Assembly: GCA_903930765.1 (NCBI GenBank)
Contig: CAIYZV010000261.1
Span: forward strand, 1 to 34,182
Origin: an uncultured Pirellula sp.
GTDB lineage: Bacteria; Planctomycetota; Planctomycetia; Pirellulales; Pirellulaceae
Direction of reading: 5' to 3'
DNA length: 34,182 bases
Shown here: piece after piece, positions 22,786 to 30,444 of the stretch
Numbering within the stretch: the first letter of the stretch is position 1
How the letters are laid out: each line of letters opens with the position of its first letter
Notes under the pieces: generated by a model
Database searches by the model: none
What the model was told of the DNA's origin: nothing
What the model saw: the letters and a program-made list of their open reading frames with translations, nothing else
Position numbers and translations under genes: made by a program

Positions 22786-25611
22786 ATGCGTTTTTTTGAG
22801 CCTGCCCGCATCAAGCCATCCACGATCAGCGGTTGGGTTCTCAAGCTGCTCGCCATGGCGTTGGTGATTGCAACCCCGTGGTGGTATGGGTCGGTCACTT
22901 GGCAATCCCAGCACATCTTGGCACTCGTCGGAATTGTCATGGCGGGATTGCTAGCCATTCATAGTATTCTCGCTTTGGCCGAGGGGGAAAAAGGGTGGGA
23001 GCCCAATTGGCTGACTTGGCTCTTTCTGGGGCTAGCTGCGTTCTCGTTATTGCAATCGCAGCCGCGATACACATGGTCAGGAGCAAGTTCGTCGGCACCT
23101 CCTTCCATACAAATGCAACGATGGGCGCTCGGGATGCAGTCTGTACCTAGAGGCATTCAAGCGGATGACGTATTGGCCGATGTCGTATTGGCTGATTCGG
23201 TGGACGCGACCTCGGAGACATCGGCGGCATTGAATTGCGAATTGCAGGAGATTCCCGATGCGCATCGGTACTTGTCGTTGAGCGTCGATCCGGTGACAAC
23301 AAGGGCTGCTGCTGGATGTCTCTTTTTGTGCGCAATCCTTTCGTGGATCGGAGGTGCTGTTTTTCGACAGCGCGAAAGTTATCCGTTGCTGCTCGGGGCG
23401 ATTGTGGTGGTTGGGGCGATGGTCGCCGCTTATGGTTTGTACGGTGCCGTGAGACCAAAAGAGGAAAACTTCTTGGGGCTCAAGTACGGTGGTTCGTACT
23501 CCGTCTTCGTATCGAAAAACTCTGCTGGTGCTTATTTGAATTTGGCCATCGCGGCGGGGCTGGGTGTCTGCTTATGGGCTGCAAATCGCGCGAAGGATCG
23601 GGCTACGCGAAGTTCATCGCATCGCAACGAGGAGTTTCCCTGGCGCATCCAGCTAAAGCGTCAGGTTGCTGAGTTTTTAGCGCGGCTCGATGCGCTTCAG
23701 ATCGCGGCATTCCTAGCCCTTTTGTTGCTTGCGGTTTCTTTGTTGGTGAGTTTGTGCCGTGGGGCAGCAGTCAGTGGCGCTGCAGGTCTCATCGCCACTT
23801 TGGGATTGTTGGCAACGCAACTGTCCAAATCCTCCGGCACGGATTCGATCGGCCGAAAACGTCATTCAACGGCGGGCGCAAGTGCCATCTTGATCGGCGT
23901 AATAGCGATCACTGTTTGCTTAGGTGTGATGGTAGGTTTGAAGCTCGATGATCGTGTGCTGGATCGGCTCGAGAGCATCGGTGAGGTGGATTTGGAATCC
24001 GAATCGAGTGCGGGACGTCTGTACATCTGGGGAGTTAGCTGGGCAGCGGCTCGGTTTTATGGTTGGCTTGGAAGCGGCTTGGGCACATTTCACTTTGCTT
24101 CGTTACCCTTCCAAGACCCCACGTCGACGGGCTGGTATTACCACGCCGAGAGCATGTACGCTGAAACATTGGTCACCATGGGGTATTTGGTTTTAGTTTG
24201 CGTTGTGTGCGGGATCGGTTGGAGTTTGCGGGCGGTTTGGAGAACGTATGTGTCCGAGCGGTTTCGCGACTTCGCCGCCTTGCAACTGGTTGGCGGGTAT
24301 TTGATCATCAGTCAAGCACTCCACGCTGCGGTTGATTTTGCGCTCATCCTTCCAGGGGTTTTTATTCCCGCGGTCCTCATGCTGGGGGCTATCGTTCGTG
24401 CGCCTTGGGAATCGAACCGGGTTATCTCCAAACTCAAGTCCAAAGGGAGTCACTCCCGGTCGGCCTCCGGATCAGAAACTCAGACCGGACTGCAAAGAAG
24501 CTTGATCGCGATCAGCGGCGTATCCCTGTCGGTGGCGTGTATGGTTGCATTGAACTACTGTCGCCAATCGATCCATGCGTTGGATATTGCGGAGCGGATT
24601 TCTCGAGAATTTGACCAGGATGATAAGCGGGAGATCGAACAGAGGATTCCGAATCGAGTCGAACACCTTGTGGACCGCATGGTAGAGTTCGGAGGCAGGA
24701 TCGAGGATTCTGCGTTGGGGTTGCGATTGCTCGGGGATTCGATTGTTGCCGATGTGCGTCGCTCAGTCTGGGAATTGCGTCCTGCAGAGGTGGATCCGTC
24801 TGCTTACTGGTTACAGACTTCGCCCCTCGTATTGCGACTGGCCAAGGATCGAGTAGCCGACGAGCAACGCGCTGGTTTACTTGCGAGCATCGGTGGTTTG
24901 AAAACGATCAGCACTCTGAAGCGGGCCAGTTATTGGTACGCCTTCGGTCAATCGCTTTCTCCGCTCGACTCACGATTGATCTGGGGGAGAATCTCAACGG
25001 CCATCGATTGCCCGATGGAGGATCTGGTTCGACTGGCTCCTGTTCTTCACCGAACCGCTGGGCATCAACCGCAAACGCTGACCTCCGTTTCGATCCTCAT
25101 GAGCGCAGCGCTCTCCCGTGAACAATTGATGCCCCTTTGGAAAACCATCATTCGCACCAGTCCCGCTGCAGCGCTCGGAGTTGGGCGGTTGGTAGCATCC
25201 CTTTACGACGATGCTTCCGTTCCGGTGGATCTGTTTCCGCTTCAACCCCAAGTCTTACGCAATCTCGCGGCGCAGATTTTTGATAAAAACGCATTTCCGA
25301 TCACCCATGCACAGATTCTCGAGAAAGGTTTGAACGCAGGGAAAACCATGCGTATGCCCATCGCCAAAAAGAGTCTTTGGTTGGCGGATACTGCAAGAGA
25401 AGCCGGGAATGCAAGCGTCGAAATCGAAAACCTCCGGGTCTGCATTCAGTTCTATCCAAAAGACACCTCGTTGCAGGTTCGATTGACCGAGCGGTTGATC
25501 GAACAAAGGGATAAAGACGGTGCCAAGGATTCGCTTCGACAGTTGATGAGAAGTTTGCCAAACGATCCGGTGGTCAAGCAACTATCGGAGCGAGCGGCCC
25601 TCATGCAGTGA
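22786..25611 (+). CDS. O-antigen ligase / polymerase-like membrane protein with long C-terminal domain
   Basis: A 941-residue protein. The first ~560 residues carry about ten hydrophobic helices (for example ATPWWYGSVTW..., LLGAIVVVGAMVAAYGLYGAV, FLALLLLAVSLLVSLCRGAAVSGAA) and a large loop with the Wzy_C signature: GRLYIWGVSWAA from residue 410, GSGLGTFHF, then HAESMYAETLVTMGY from residue 453. These match O-antigen ligase/WaaL and Wzy-type polymerases, which join or polymerise lipid-linked glycans in the inner membrane. The C-terminal ~370 residues are helical with TPR-like spacing (IENLRVCIQFYPKDTSLQVRLTERL) and probably soluble. The ATG at 22786 has AGGAG about 13 nt upstream. It is divergent from the two lipoprotein genes and probably serves the same polysaccharide. 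Confidence 0.8.
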   Translation: MRFFEPARIKPSTISGWVLKLLAMALVIATPWWYGSVTWQSQHILALVGIVMAGLLAIHSILALAEGEKGWEPNWLTWLFLGLAAFSLLQSQPRYTWSGASSSAPPSIQMQRWALGMQSVPRGIQADDVLADVVLADSVDATSETSAALNCELQEIPDAHRYLSLSVDPVTTRAAAGCLFLCAILSWIGGAVFRQRESYPLLLGAIVVVGAMVAAYGLYGAVRPKEENFLGLKYGGSYSVFVSKNSAGAYLNLAIAAGLGVCLWAANRAKDRATRSSSHRNEEFPWRIQLKRQVAEFLARLDALQIAAFLALLLLAVSLLVSLCRGAAVSGAAGLIATLGLLATQLSKSSGTDSIGRKRHSTAGASAILIGVIAITVCLGVMVGLKLDDRVLDRLESIGEVDLESESSAGRLYIWGVSWAAARFYGWLGSGLGTFHFASLPFQDPTSTGWYYHAESMYAETLVTMGYLVLVCVVCGIGWSLRAVWRTYVSERFRDFAALQLVGGYLIISQALHAAVDFALILPGVFIPAVLMLGAIVRAPWESNRVISKLKSKGSHSRSASGSETQTGLQRSLIAISGVSLSVACMVALNYCRQSIHALDIAERISREFDQDDKREIEQRIPNRVEHLVDRMVEFGGRIEDSALGLRLLGDSIVADVRRSVWELRPAEVDPSAYWLQTSPLVLRLAKDRVADEQRAGLLASIGGLKTISTLKRASYWYAFGQSLSPLDSRLIWGRISTAIDCPMEDLVRLAPVLHRTAGHQPQTLTSVSILMSAALSREQLMPLWKTIIRTSPAAALGVGRLVASLYDDASVPVDLFPLQPQVLRNLAAQIFDKNAFPITHAQILEKGLNAGKTMRMPIAKKSLWLADTAREAGNASVEIENLRVCIQFYPKDTSLQVRLTERLIEQRDKDGAKDSLRQLMRSLPNDPVVKQLSERAALMQ

Positions 25612-25737
25612 ACTCTGCATCCTGCCGTGCAGATGCTAAGGAGTGTTGCCGTGGGGCATGACGAACCAATGGGCGTGTCGTATCATGACGCCGATGGTCC
25701 ATGAGTCCCCTTTTCCTTTTCAAAAATGTGATCGAAC

Positions 25738-27015
25738 GTGAGCAAGGTTTGCGTCATCAATGTGGTGGGTTTGACCCCCGAGCTTTTGCCCCATGCTCCT
25801 CGGATTGCGAGTCTAGGTCCCTACCAAAACTTGCAACCGCCAGTCCCTGCGGTGACCTGTACCGTCCAAGCGACCTTATTGACCGGCACGATGCCGAACC
25901 GACACGGGATCGTCGGAAATGGATGGTACCATCGGGACTCGGCAGAAATCCGTTTCTGGCAACAGTCCAATCGCTTGATTCAAGGTGACTTGCTGTATCG
26001 CGATGTGGATACCGCCAAGATGTTTTGGTGGTTCAACCAGCATGCGCCCGTTCGCTGGAATGCGACACCAAAGCCTCATTACGGCTCCGATGGATCCAAG
26101 GTGTTCGATATTATCGACAACACCGAGTGTCACTTGGTCCATCAACTGGGAGCGTTCCCATTTTTTTCGTTTTGGGGACCCAATGCTGGGTTACCGGCGA
26201 GCCAATGGATCGCCGATGCGACCGCGATCGTTTTGCGGAAGAATCGACCTCAGTTGACGCTCGTGTATCTTCCGCACCTCGACTACGACTTTCAACGCTC
26301 TGCAACGCCTTCGATGGAACGAGTCGCCGAGGTGGATCGATGCGCGGGTGTGGTTATCGATGCCGCGAGGGAGATCGATGCGATTCCGGTCATCGTGTCC
26401 GAATATGGTCTGGTACCGGTGCAACGATCGGTTTCCTTGAATCGAACATTGAGAGAGCATGGCCTCCTCTCGGTTCGGAATGGGCCGTTCGGCGAAATGC
26501 TCATCCCTGGTGATTGCGAGGCGTTTGCGGTAGTGGATCACCAAGTGGCCCATGTCTACGTCAACAAACAGTCCGAAAAGGAACGAGTTCGATCACTGCT
26601 TCAGCGCGTCGACGGAGTTGCTCATGTCCTGGACCCCGCCGAGATCCGTTTGGACCATCCCCGCAGCGGGGACTTGATCGCCCTTTCGGACGCTGACGCG
26701 TGGTTCAACTATTACTACTGGATGGACGACGATAGGGCTCCGGACTTTGCTCGGACCGTCGATATTCACCGCAAACCGGGTTACGACCCGAACGAACTGT
26801 TCATGACCTCCAAAGCCCGCGCCTTGTTTCGAGTGGCTCAAAAGAAACTGGGGTTCCGATATCGGATGGATGTGATTCCACTCGATGCAACCCTGGTTGG
26901 TGGAAGCCACGGATTGCAAAATCGCCCGGAACAAAGTCCGCTGGTGATCGGTCCCGATGCACCTGGAGATATCCTCCAGTTCTCGAACTACATTCGTTCG
27001 CTATTAGGAAAATAA
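25738..27015 (+). CDS. Alkaline phosphatase superfamily protein (nucleotide pyrophosphatase-like), altered metal site
   Basis: A 425-residue protein with the nucleotide pyrophosphatase/phosphodiesterase fold of the alkaline phosphatase superfamily. Thr40 in VPAVTCTVQATLLTG aligns with the nucleophile, followed by MPNRHGIVGNGWY. Several metal-ligand positions differ from the canonical set: the DG near the N-terminus is N-V-V-G-L-T-P (Asn8), SDHG is S-E-Y-G (221-224), and the D-x-x-G-H motif is D-Y-D-F-Q (182-186). GSHG with His391 is kept. A subfamily with such changes exists to my knowledge, so this is probably a variant and not a decayed gene. The start is a GTG at 25738 with no clear Shine-Dalgarno. 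The substrate is unknown. Confidence 0.82.
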   Translation: MSKVCVINVVGLTPELLPHAPRIASLGPYQNLQPPVPAVTCTVQATLLTGTMPNRHGIVGNGWYHRDSAEIRFWQQSNRLIQGDLLYRDVDTAKMFWWFNQHAPVRWNATPKPHYGSDGSKVFDIIDNTECHLVHQLGAFPFFSFWGPNAGLPASQWIADATAIVLRKNRPQLTLVYLPHLDYDFQRSATPSMERVAEVDRCAGVVIDAAREIDAIPVIVSEYGLVPVQRSVSLNRTLREHGLLSVRNGPFGEMLIPGDCEAFAVVDHQVAHVYVNKQSEKERVRSLLQRVDGVAHVLDPAEIRLDHPRSGDLIALSDADAWFNYYYWMDDDRAPDFARTVDIHRKPGYDPNELFMTSKARALFRVAQKKLGFRYRMDVIPLDATLVGGSHGLQNRPEQSPLVIGPDAPGDILQFSNYIRSLLGK

Positions 27016-27054
27016 AAGCCTTGTGAACGAATTAGAGCCCATCGCGAGGATACG

Positions 27055-27083
27055 AAAAAAGGGCACGAGTTACACTCATGCCC
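27055..27083 (-). terminator. Rho-independent terminator after tsf
   Basis: On the minus strand, GGGCATGAGT and ACTCGTGCCC form a 10-bp stem (one T-G wobble) around a 3-nt loop, followed by six T residues (27060-27055). It lies 62 bp after the tsf stop and ends the rpsB-tsf transcript. Confidence 0.9.
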
Positions 27084-27144
27084 CATTTCGAATTTTTCGA
27101 TGGAACGATTACCGCTACCTGTCGAGCGGGTGATCGATACCGAA

Positions 27145-28125
27145 TTAGCCGATCGCAACGCGTCGGAACGCGATGATACCCGCGTCATCGGCAAAACTCT
27201 TGACGGCGGCTTCCACCGTCTTGGCTTCATCCAAGACGAAGAACTGGTTGAGCAAGCATCGGTCTTGATCGAGGAGGGTATTATCAGCGACAAACCGATC
27301 GAGTTTGCCCGGTACAATCTTGTCCCAAATCTTCTCAGGCTTGCCTTCGGCTTTGAGTTCCGCCTTGATGGCATCCTCAGCGGCGTTCATGGCTTCAGGG
27401 GTTAGCTGAAGACGGCTAACGAACTGGGGAACCGTCTTGAGCGTTTTGCCCAACCGAGCCAAATCCTCATTCTGCGTCTTGATCCGGGCCTGCATCGATT
27501 CGGTTTCGCTATTTACGAAAGCCGAGTCGAATTCGGAATAGTGCAAAATGGAGGGCTTCATGGCAGCGATGTGCATGGCGACGCCCCGGAAGAACTCGTC
27601 AGCACCTGCTTTGCCACCATCCTTGAAGGCGAGCAAAACGCCGATCTTGCTTCCTGCATGGATGTAGCTCGAAAGCTTATCTCCGGAGAGTTTGTGCAGT
27701 TCGGAGACGACGATCTTTTCGCCGGTCTTACCAGTTTGGTCGACCAGTTTCTCGGCAACGGTCATTCCGTCGATGGTCAAGGCGTTGAGCTGTTCGACCG
27801 ATTCAACCCCGTTGTCGAGGGCCAGTTTGCCCAATCGATTGGCAAGATCGGTAAATCCTTCGTTCTTGGCAACGAAGTCGGTTTCGCAGCATAGAGCCAG
27901 TACAACACCTGTGGATTTGGATGGATCCAGCGCGGTTACCACGCACCCTTCGGTGGCGGATTTGTCGGCTCGCTTTTCAGCGACTTGCTGACCCTTTCTG
28001 CGAAGATACTCGAGAGCGCCGTCGTAATCGCCGTTGGATTCTTGAAGGGCTTTCTTGCAATCCATCAGGCCTGCGCCGGTTTGCTTGCGGAGCTCGGCCA
28101 CATCGCTTGCTGAAATGGTTGACAT
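27145..28125 (-). CDS. tsf: Elongation factor Ts
   Basis: Nucleotide exchange factor that recycles EF-Tu from GDP to GTP form, 326 residues. The N-terminal UBA-like domain reads ISASDVAELRKQTGAGLMDCKKALQESNGDYDGALEYLRRKG, the diagnostic TGAGLMDCKKAL included. The EF-Tu-contacting motif follows (VLALCCETDFVAKNEGF), then two core subdomains. I start at 28125 because AGAGG (28136-28140) is 10 nt upstream; an ATG at 28134 lies almost on top of that site. The protein is somewhat longer than the common ~290 residues because of the C-terminal subdomain. It follows rpsB by 80 bp, and the terminator at 27055 closes the operon. Confidence 0.96.
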   Translation of the reverse strand: MSTISASDVAELRKQTGAGLMDCKKALQESNGDYDGALEYLRRKGQQVAEKRADKSATEGCVVTALDPSKSTGVVLALCCETDFVAKNEGFTDLANRLGKLALDNGVESVEQLNALTIDGMTVAEKLVDQTGKTGEKIVVSELHKLSGDKLSSYIHAGSKIGVLLAFKDGGKAGADEFFRGVAMHIAAMKPSILHYSEFDSAFVNSETESMQARIKTQNEDLARLGKTLKTVPQFVSRLQLTPEAMNAAEDAIKAELKAEGKPEKIWDKIVPGKLDRFVADNTLLDQDRCLLNQFFVLDEAKTVEAAVKSFADDAGIIAFRRVAIG

Positions 28126-28205
28126 GGATGTCATTCCTCTAAAAAACGTTGTTGATCGAATAGGTGAATTGATTTTGAAAAAGACATTCAGCGACTTGGA
28201 TAGAA

Positions 28206-28991
28206 TTAATCCAAGGCTTCTTTTTCAGCCATGTCGGCCATTTCGGAAACGGAGTCCTTCGCGCCGGCTGCCACTGCCGCTTGTGGGACCGTCTTCATCA
28301 ATTCAGGGTTTTCCGATTTGCCCGCAAGAACTGCATCTGCGAGTTGTTTCACGATCAAGTCGATCGATCGGATACCGTCATCGTTACCTGGGATTGGCAA
28401 GTCCACTTGCGTTGGATCGCAATCGGTATCGATCAACGCCACGGTGGTGATGCCGAGCGACTTTGCCTCGCGAATCGCATTCTTTTCTTTTTTCGGATCG
28501 ATGATGACCAAGCATTCTGGGATGCGGTTCAGGGTCCGGATGCCGTTCAAGTTACGGTAGATTTTTCGGTACTCTCGGTTCAACGCCGACTGCATTTTCT
28601 TCGAGTAGCCGTTGATCTTTTCGCTGTTGATGATGCTCTCGAGTTCTTCGAGACGTCCCATTCGATCGCGAATGGTTCGGAAGTTGGTCAAGCAGCCTCC
28701 GAGCCAGCGTTCGCTGACGAAAGGCATTCCGCAACGGGTTGCCTCGCGTTGGATCACTTCGGATGCTTGTCGCTTCGTACCGACAAACAGCACCAACGAA
28801 CCGCCCGATGCGACTTGGCTGAGGTACTTCTTGGCTCGCAACATTCCGCGGAGAGTTTCGCGGATGTCGATGATGTGAATCAGATTCTTGCGCCCGTAAA
28901 TGTACGGAGCCATCTTTGGGTTCCAGCGACTCACGCGGTGTCCAAAGTGCGCGCCGGCTTCGATGAGCTTGCTAACCAATTCGTTTGCCAT
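28206..28991 (-). CDS. rpsB: 30S ribosomal protein S2
   Basis: Small-subunit protein uS2, 261 residues. Family motifs are plain: [35 protein letters not shown] near the N-terminus, [28 protein letters not shown], and [24 protein letters not shown] with [26 protein letters not shown]. The C-terminal tail ([24 protein letters not shown]) is acidic and variable. The ATG at 28991 ([13 protein letters not shown]) is preceded by AGGAG with 6-nt spacing; a longer frame to 29051 lacks family support. It is the first gene of the rpsB-tsf operon. Confidence 0.97.
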   Translation of the reverse strand: MANELVSKLIEAGAHFGHRVSRWNPKMAPYIYGRKNLIHIIDIRETLRGMLRAKKYLSQVASGGSLVLFVGTKRQASEVIQREATRCGMPFVSERWLGGCLTNFRTIRDRMGRLEELESIINSEKINGYSKKMQSALNREYRKIYRNLNGIRTLNRIPECLVIIDPKKEKNAIREAKSLGITTVALIDTDCDPTQVDLPIPGNDDGIRSIDLIVKQLADAVLAGKSENPELMKTVPQAAVAAGAKDSVSEMADMAEKEALD

Positions 28992-29056
28992 GGTGTCTCC
29001 TGGTTTCTCGGATTTCCCGCCATACGAGTGAGTGTCGGCAAACAACCTCACCGCAC

Positions 29057-29076
29057 AGGCCTTTGCAGGAAGGCCT
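29057..29076 (-). promoter_or_regulatory. Hairpin in the rpsB leader
   Basis: AGGCCTT (29057-29063) and AAGGCCT (29070-29076) form a perfect 7-bp stem with a 6-nt loop, about 65 nt before the rpsB start. No T-run follows, so it is not a terminator; it could be part of an S2-responsive leader. Confidence 0.5.
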
Positions 29077-29116
29077 TCGGCAATGCATGGAAATCAAAAT
29101 TCAATCCCTCGAGCCC

Positions 29117-29138
29117 TTGGGAACAACTTTGTTCCCGA
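29117..29138 (-). promoter_or_regulatory. Hairpin near the 5' end of the rpsB leader
   Basis: GGGAACAA (29119-29126) and TTGTTCCC (29129-29136) are perfect inverted repeats; the two innermost pairs must open to leave a 6-nt loop. A T-A and a T-G pair can extend the base. It begins about 20 nt from the predicted transcription start. Confidence 0.5.
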
Positions 29139-29163
29139 AATTCCGACCCGATCGGATCCGCAA

Positions 29164-29191
29164 ATTACAGCGATTCTCGGCATTTCGTCAA
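29164..29191 (-). promoter_or_regulatory. Promoter for rpsB-tsf
   Basis: On the minus strand, TTGACG (29191-29186) and TGTAAT (29169-29164, five of six matches to TATAAT) are separated by 16 bp. It is the best consensus-like promoter found by eye in this window and sits upstream of a highly expressed operon. Confidence 0.65.
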
Positions 29192-29372
29192 TTGGGAACC
29201 GGGATTTCATGGGCAGTTTCCCCAACATAGAAGCAGAAAACCGGCTCGAACTAGCAGCCCGGGTATTTTCTGCAAACCTTCCTGCCATGCGATCCGAAGG
29301 GTGTCTTCCCATCATTCGCCCGCCGTTACAGGGTTCAAGGCATATCCGGCCGCGAAGAACCGGAGTCGATCT

Positions 29373-30152
29373 TCATGAACCCGGGCTTGCCTCTCTTGTT
29401 CCCAAATTCGCCAGCAAGCCCGTTCCCAAATTCGCCAGCAAGTAGGCCTTCGAGAGCTGATAAATTTTTGGCGATTTGCTAGCTCTCGGGCCAGCAACAT
29501 TGAGGATCCGGACTCTCGCTTGGGCCAACCACTCGGGAAGGGAGCCCGAGTTGGATTGGCCTGAGGAGTTTGGGTGGGTTGAATCTAGGTGGTCCGAATT
29601 TGTGCCTGCGTGCACGGGTGGTTTGTGCACGGGTGGTTTGTGCACGGGTAGTTGAGGAGGGCCAGGCTGGAGTGGAAGTTGAACAACACGGACTGGGCGA
29701 CTTAGTTTGATGCAAAGATTGAAGGTCAGCAGCGTCCCGCCTTGAAGCGGTCCCGAGGTCAGGATCAAAGTGGCATCGGATTCGACGATGTTTCTCCGAG
29801 TCCTTTCTGAATAATCGATCCCCTCGATTTCTTTGAGTTGGTAACGTGATGGAATGACGCCGTTTTCGGCCCGTCGCCCTCGTGGGCACCAGCCTCCATG
29901 AGGAATTCCTAACTCGATGGCTGCGTCCAAGGCTGCGCGGTCCACGCCTGTTTGCCCGCCAGAGATGATCCTCTCGAGTTGCCATTTGAGAGTCGCTTCA
30001 CCGGGAGTCGGCTCGCATTCCGATTGGTGGCCCGATGGGTGGGCTAATTGGTGGCCCGATGGGTGGGCTAATTGGTGGCCCGATGGGTTACTGTTGGGCT
30101 CATTCCCCGCGGGCTTAGGCTTGGTGGTCCGGGGGCGAGAGGAGCGTTTCAT
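29373..30152 (-). CDS. cpYpsA/SLOG-type putative molybdenum-carrier-like protein with tandem-repeat insertions
   Basis: A 259-residue protein. The core matches the circularly permuted YpsA (SLOG superfamily) proteins often annotated as putative molybdenum carriers: RIISGGQTGVDRAALDAAIELGIPHGGWCPRGRRAENGVIP (GGQTGVDR at residues 65-72), then YSERTRRNIVESDATLILTSGPLQGGTLLTF and ILNVAGPRASKSPKIYQL. SLOG proteins are thought to bind nucleotides or related ligands; the true function is unknown. Three in-frame tandem repeats interrupt it: HPSGHQLA near the N-terminus, PPVHK in a loop (~167-180) and LLANLGT at the C-terminus (~237-252). The start at 30152 is the only ATG before the core, but residues 1-56 are low complexity and may not be translated. 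Confidence 0.78.
   Translation of the reverse strand: MKRSSRPRTTKPKPAGNEPNSNPSGHQLAHPSGHQLAHPSGHQSECEPTPGEATLKWQLERIISGGQTGVDRAALDAAIELGIPHGGWCPRGRRAENGVIPSRYQLKEIEGIDYSERTRRNIVESDATLILTSGPLQGGTLLTFNLCIKLSRPVRVVQLPLQPGPPQLPVHKPPVHKPPVHAGTNSDHLDSTHPNSSGQSNSGSLPEWLAQARVRILNVAGPRASKSPKIYQLSKAYLLANLGTGLLANLGTREASPGS
29398..29442. repeat. 24-bp-period repeat at the cpYpsA C-terminus
   Basis: A 21-bp core (GTTCCCAAATTCGCC plus CAGCAAG) occurs at 29398-29418 and 29422-29442, spaced by CCC. It encodes LLANLGT twice at the protein's end. Confidence 0.88.
29611..29653. repeat. 15-bp tandem repeat inside cpYpsA
   Basis: TGCACGGGTGGTTTG occurs at 29611-29625 and 29626-29640, with a third, slightly changed partial copy from 29641. 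It encodes repeated PPVHK in an internal loop. Confidence 0.88.
30023..30088. repeat. 24-bp tandem repeat near the cpYpsA N-terminus
   Basis: Two full identical copies of a 24-bp unit (ATTGGTGGCCCGATGGG plus TGGGCTA) at 30023-30046 and 30047-30070, then an 18-bp partial copy to 30088. It encodes HPSGHQLA repeats. Confidence 0.92.
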
Positions 30153-30444
30153 CGTCGTTGCAGTCGCTGCGTTTCGGGGGCTTTAATCTCGTTGGGATTT
30201 TTTGCGCGAGCCGATGGCCATTGGGAAGGTAGGTGGTTTTGACTGGCGGCGGTTCACGTGGAGATGGAACTTGTTCATGGAATAACGATTGTAGCAGTTG
30301 TACGAATCGGGCAGGAGGAAAGGGTTCGAGAAAATCAAGCTGTATCCGTGGGGAGGAGAGCCGGCCTAAAAATGGATAGTAGGGTTTCACCGATCGTAGA
30401 TTTGCTCGTTTTTCTTTCCCCGAAAGCGTTGTTGTCGAACTTCG
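30153..30444. other. Divergent gap between cpYpsA and the cytochrome gene
   Basis: 292 bp. A 91-residue minus-strand frame overlaps its lower end and cpYpsA but has no recognisable product. I see no convincing promoter, terminator or repeat here. Confidence 0.4.

Larger units (their letters stand above)
28992..29372. other. rpsB leader and upstream region
   Basis: 381 bp without a credible gene. The minus-strand promoter candidate at 29164-29191 gives a leader of about 165 nt with two hairpins (29117-29138 and 29057-29076). The stretch 29192-29372, between the cpYpsA stop and the promoter, shows no terminator or gene that I recognise. Confidence 0.5.

Noticed and set aside
25651-25704. A 17-codon frame with AAGGAG seven bases upstream and an ATGA overlap, before the phosphatase-like gene
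   Set aside because: The overlapping ATG opens a frame out of phase with the real gene, and the peptide has no notable features. It is likely chance, though a leader peptide cannot be excluded.
28281-29378. A 365-codon plus-strand frame opposite rpsB
   Set aside because: It is the antisense shadow of rpsB and its leader, and the translation shows no domain. Such long shadows are common at this GC content.
30023-30088. A repeat array that might be mistaken for CRISPR
   Set aside because: The units abut with no spacers and stay in one coding frame, so it is a simple tandem repeat.
30115-30390. A 91-codon minus-strand frame upstream of cpYpsA
   Set aside because: It overlaps cpYpsA, has no recognisable motif and no ribosome-binding site; it is more likely noncoding.
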